Shown here: positions 61,354-64,000 of the stretch, piece after piece
Layout: the number at the start of each line of letters is the position of its first letter
Numbering within the stretch: position 1 is the stretch's first letter
Source: Prevotella sp.
GTDB taxonomy: Bacteria > Bacteroidota > Bacteroidia > Bacteroidales > Bacteroidaceae
Reading direction: 5' to 3'
Assembly: GCA_017619755.1 (NCBI GenBank)
Contig: JAFZRU010000007.1
Coordinates: 117,641-181,640, forward strand
DNA: 64,000 nt
The notes under the pieces: model-generated
Databases searched by the model: none
What the model was told of the DNA's origin: nothing
The model's input: only the letters and a program-made list of their open reading frames with translations
Translations under genes and position numbers: made by a program

Positions 61354-62337
61354 ATGATTACAAACAGCAACTTTGCCGACATCAAGCCCATCGTCGAATA
61401 TCTGAAATCGGTGCCTTTTGATGTGAGCCGCACAAGTCTCTACCAGTCAACCGAACTCTATGCCGACTTCACCCCCGAACAGCCGGGGTCGTATGACAAA
61501 TGCTTCGACGCTCGCATTTATCATCACTATATCTCAAAAGGAAAGCAGACCAATGATGTGAAGGAATCGATGGCGCGAACACTCCATGACCATGGGATAT
61601 TTGTGGCCCTGGGCGAATTCTTTCGTGTTCACAATTACCTGCGTTGTGTAGGCGTCATGGGCGGACATGCCTTGTTACGCACCGATGCCATGTACCGTCA
61701 GATCGTCTTTCTCTGCAAACGACTTACAGAACTTGGTTTCTACATGCTCAGCGGAGGAGGCCCCGGGGCCATGGAAGCCACCCATTTGGGTGCTTGGATG
61801 GCAGGGTATGACAACGAGGAAGTGGAGGATGCACTACGGATGATTTCTGCCGCCCCCTCTTTCCACGATGCAGCCTGGCTGTCAACGGCCTTTGAGGTGA
61901 TACGCCAACATCCCCAGACCCAATATGTCAGCCTCGGCTTACCGACATGGCTTTACGGCCATGAGCCTTCCACGCCCTTTGCCACTCATATAGCCAAGTT
62001 CTTTGACAACAGCGTCCGTGAAAACCATATCCTCACCTTGCCTTTTGGAGGCATCATTTACACCCCGGGCAGTGCAGGTACCATGCAAGAGATTTTCCAG
62101 GATGCCGTACAGAATCACTACCTTTCCTACGGCTTCTCAAGTCCAATGATATTCCTTGGCACGAAGTTCTGGACGAAGGAGATGCCTCTCTATCCGCTCC
62201 TTCAAAAAATGACGGATAAAGGGAAGTACAAGAATCTGTCTCTAACCCTTACCGACGATGTTGAAGAAGTCATAGAGAAACTCATCATTTTTCAGGAAAC
62301 AGCCAAGGCCCATCCGGAAGATTTCTGCCTTCGATAA
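61354..62337 (+). CDS. LOG-family Rossmann protein, 327 aa
   Basis: Two motifs of the LOG/lysine-decarboxylase-like family are present: SGGGPGAMEATHLGAWMAG and LPFGGIIYTPGSAGTMQEIFQDAV (PGGxGTxxE with serine at the third place). Small LOG enzymes release cytokinin bases or nucleotides; this longer type (about 330 aa) may act on other nucleotide monophosphates. No signal peptide. The start at 61354 (MITNSNFADIKPIVEYL) is chosen; an upstream in-frame ATG lies inside the preceding gene. Confidence 0.85.
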   Translation: MITNSNFADIKPIVEYLKSVPFDVSRTSLYQSTELYADFTPEQPGSYDKCFDARIYHHYISKGKQTNDVKESMARTLHDHGIFVALGEFFRVHNYLRCVGVMGGHALLRTDAMYRQIVFLCKRLTELGFYMLSGGGPGAMEATHLGAWMAGYDNEEVEDALRMISAAPSFHDAAWLSTAFEVIRQHPQTQYVSLGLPTWLYGHEPSTPFATHIAKFFDNSVRENHILTLPFGGIIYTPGSAGTMQEIFQDAVQNHYLSYGFSSPMIFLGTKFWTKEMPLYPLLQKMTDKGKYKNLSLTLTDDVEEVIEKLIIFQETAKAHPEDFCLR

Positions 62338-62357
62338 AGGTTGTCATCACCCAGCCA

Positions 62358-63605
62358 CTACACCTGATAGACTTTCACATATTTCCCGCTTCGGCTGTTG
62401 AAAAAGATGGTGTCGCCAGCGTGGTTGTAGATGGGATGAGGGTGGGCGTCTTGCCCCAACCAGTCGCTGCGATGCTTGCATAGGGGGATCCACTCCAACA
62501 TGCCCTCTTCCCAGTGGGGGATGACACGTGAGATGTACTCTCCATCTTTCCTATGAGGATCCGGACCGTTGTCGGTGCTGTTCTCCCTGAATATCTTGAC
62601 GTCGTCGGGGAACTTGAAATAGCCGTCGCAACACAGGTTCTGCTGATGGTCCATGGTGAAATGGCCATAGGCATTGAAGTCCTCGGGAAGGGCGATTTCC
62701 CAATATCTCCTGCTTGCCAGTTCATATTTCCCCACCATGGCGGGACCGTTGGCATATCCACCATGATAGATGATGGTGGACCCGTCATCACTCCACATCT
62801 CATGGCAAACCCAGTCTGACGCACTGCGGTCATGCCCACCCGTGTTGCCAAGGGTGTCGGAACCCTCGCAACGCACACGCATGATGGTGTCGCAGGCATG
62901 GTCATACAGCCAGATGCGCCGGATGCCGCAGTCGAAGCTCGGCCATTCATGGTTGAACATAATGACATGGGGATTGACGGGATTGAACTGCACATGGGTA
63001 ATCCAACACAAGGGAACCTCTTTCTCATAAAGGAGCTTCCCCGTCATGGTGTCAAAGACGCACAGATAACTGCTCAATTTTTCCTCCTGCACCCGTCCGT
63101 CGATGTCGTAAACAGGCCTTTTGTCCAAGCCATACCCTTCCTTGTCGGGGTCGTAGTCCAATGCCCTGCCATCGGTCATCGGTACGCAGAGCAGCTTTCC
63201 GTCATTGCTCACATGTGTGAAGGCAGTCATCCGGCCATCAGGCACCTTGTTCAGTGCATATATTTCCCCATCCAAGCCCACCTTGCAGATGAGGTTGTCC
63301 TGAATGAAATAGATGATGTCACGAAGGCTGTCAAGGCAGACGCTCGCCTTGCCAAGGCCCTTGCCCAGGTGACCATCGAAATAGACATAGCTTTTCAGTA
63401 TGCCGTGATGGTTGTCAGTCAAGCGTTTCTCTTGCCCCGTGGCCAGTTCCCTGACATATACATTGGGATGGCCGTCACGGTCGCTGATGACGTACAGCCG
63501 TTTGTCATCACTGCTGAGTGAGGAGCAGGTGAAATACAACAACTGGGTGTCGAAGCCGCCGTCCTCACCATGGCACCCGCTTACAAGTTTTCTTTCTACA
63601 AGCAT
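62358..63605 (-). CDS. Oligogalacturonate lyase-like protein (PL22 type)
   Basis: The 415-residue protein is a beta-propeller: YVISDRDGHPNVYVRELATGQEKRLTD, WITHVQFNPVNPHVIMFNHEWPSFDCGIRRIWLYD, SASDWVCHEMWSDDGSTIIYHGGY, and LGQDAHPHPIYNHAGDTIFFNS. Histidines in FNHEW, CHEMW and HPHP are at positions used for metal and catalysis in PL22 enzymes, which split unsaturated digalacturonate in pectin breakdown. No signal peptide, so it is cytoplasmic as expected. The start at 63605 (MLVERKLVSG) follows a TATCTTTG box at 63623-63630. It converges with the LOG gene. Confidence 0.8.
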   Translation of the reverse strand: MLVERKLVSGCHGEDGGFDTQLLYFTCSSLSSDDKRLYVISDRDGHPNVYVRELATGQEKRLTDNHHGILKSYVYFDGHLGKGLGKASVCLDSLRDIIYFIQDNLICKVGLDGEIYALNKVPDGRMTAFTHVSNDGKLLCVPMTDGRALDYDPDKEGYGLDKRPVYDIDGRVQEEKLSSYLCVFDTMTGKLLYEKEVPLCWITHVQFNPVNPHVIMFNHEWPSFDCGIRRIWLYDHACDTIMRVRCEGSDTLGNTGGHDRSASDWVCHEMWSDDGSTIIYHGGYANGPAMVGKYELASRRYWEIALPEDFNAYGHFTMDHQQNLCCDGYFKFPDDVKIFRENSTDNGPDPHRKDGEYISRVIPHWEEGMLEWIPLCKHRSDWLGQDAHPHPIYNHAGDTIFFNSRSGKYVKVYQV

Positions 63606-63622
63606 ATTTTGAAATTTTGGTT

Positions 63623-63630
63623 CAAAGATA
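63623..63630 (-). promoter_or_regulatory. -7 box of the PL22-type gene
   Basis: TATCTTTG on the minus strand, 17 bases before the ATG at 63605; the leader is very short. Confidence 0.45.
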
Positions 63631-63678
63631 GTGCAAAATTCTCGAAAATGCAAACTTTTTCGACCTGTACGAATGAAA

Positions 63679-63890
63679 ACGGCCTGAAAGGCCAAAAGCA
63701 ATCAGCCCAGGGCAACGCCCTGGGGAAGAGGGTGAGCCAAATATCGCCCTGCAGGGGCAAAAGCCTTATAGTTGTCATAATGCTTTTGCCCCGTCAGGGC
63801 GCAATCTACTTCTCCGTTATTACATACCCAGGGCGTTGCCCAGGGCTGGTATCTCGTTGGCCTTTCAGGCCGTCTTTGCACAAAATCCAT
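63679..63890. repeat. Dispersed palindrome-rich repeat, copy B, with an inverted partner
   Basis: 63774-63890 matches 56947-57060. Directly left of it, 63679-63771 is a diverged reverse complement of the same element (ACGGCCTGAAAGGCCAA, CAGCCCAGGGCAACGCC, GCCCTGCAGGGGCAAAAG). Together they form a 210-bp imperfect inverted repeat that could fold into a long stem. Confidence 0.85.
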
Positions 63891-64000
63891 TCGTACAGTA
63901 TGAACTTTTTCCTACTCTGCTGACGCGAAGATAGGCGGCACCTCAACAAAAAAAATAAAAACTTTGATTTTTATTTTGTTTTGTATTCGGCTTGCACTAC
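63891..64000 (+). promoter_or_regulatory. Promoter-like stretch for a gene beyond the window
   Basis: GATAGGCGGCACCTC, an A tract, a T tract, TTTTGTATTCGG and TTGCACTAC repeat the arrangement before serS (47403-47470), where CTTTG completes the -7 box. The window ends just where TACCTTTG would be finished. Confidence 0.45.

Noticed and set aside
63702-63890. Small frame in the dispersed repeat (and its like at 56869-57231)
   Set aside because: The frame exists only because the repeat lacks stops in one direction; palindromes explain its sequence.

Overview
The window looks like the chromosome of a Prevotella-type member of the Bacteroidales. Evidence: start regions carry the Bacteroidetes promoter signature (TTTG, about 19-21 bases, then TAnnTTTG) instead of E. 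coli-like boxes; most genes lack a strong Shine-Dalgarno; secreted proteins end in the LYNLGGQRV...GVYV...K type tail common in Prevotella; and there are Bacteroidetes families such as DUF4270, a TonB receptor with a CarboxypepD-like N-terminus, the short GT5 glycogen synthase and the MmdA/biotin-carrier propionate module. The species cannot be fixed from this sequence.

Layout. 1-8000: mostly minus strand; a cut-off secreted enzyme, small unknown proteins, xseB, a Tat-exported Fe-S aldo/keto reductase with its membrane polyferredoxin partner, and a GH43-CBM6 enzyme. 8228-16841: one long plus-strand operon with overlapping genes (DUF3298 lipoprotein, rsmG, metallo-hydrolase, ruvC, twin ABC ATPase, secreted protein, glycosyltransferase-like protein, class 3 fbp, DUF554). 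16906-23760: phosphohexomutase, rlmH, a minus operon nitroreductase-kdsC-maf, and a TonB-dependent receptor. 23937-29265: methylmalonyl-CoA epimerase, carboxyltransferase, a 52-aa protein and biotin carrier, then short glycogen synthase, DUF4270 lipoprotein and a 42-aa charged protein. 29769-33751: phosphate acyltransferase, uvrA, tRNA-Thr(CGT), tRNA-Gly(CCC).

33760-37760 is the most disturbed part. Next to the tRNAs lie a possible nuclease remnant, a 336-bp near-identical copy of the 3' end of an MFS transporter gene, a dockerin-like remnant, a CotH-family secreted protein and a small dockerin protein; the intact transporter gene follows. The CotH/dockerin pair therefore sits between two direct repeats. 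38663-47275 holds a HAD hydrolase, secreted proteins, a NUC1 nuclease, a DnaJ-like protein, a GH2 enzyme, ribosomal L21/L27 and a beta-helix protein. 47535-56944 is a plus-strand run: serS, an NfnAB-type fusion, DUF486, a TtcA-like thiolase, an SNF2 helicase and a 606-aa partner whose C-terminus resembles the XPB-associated Helicase_C_3 domain.

56945-64000 contains dispersed palindromic repeats, a 655-aa lipoprotein gene preceded by a 186-bp segment bounded by perfect 17-bp inverted repeats with a promoter inside that currently points away from the gene (a candidate phase switch), a 108-bp tandem repeat, a Cof-type phosphatase, a LOG-family protein and a PL22-type oligogalacturonate lyase. 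The GH43, GH2, PL22, beta-helix and TonB genes fit a plant-polysaccharide-degrading gut or rumen anaerobe that makes propionate.
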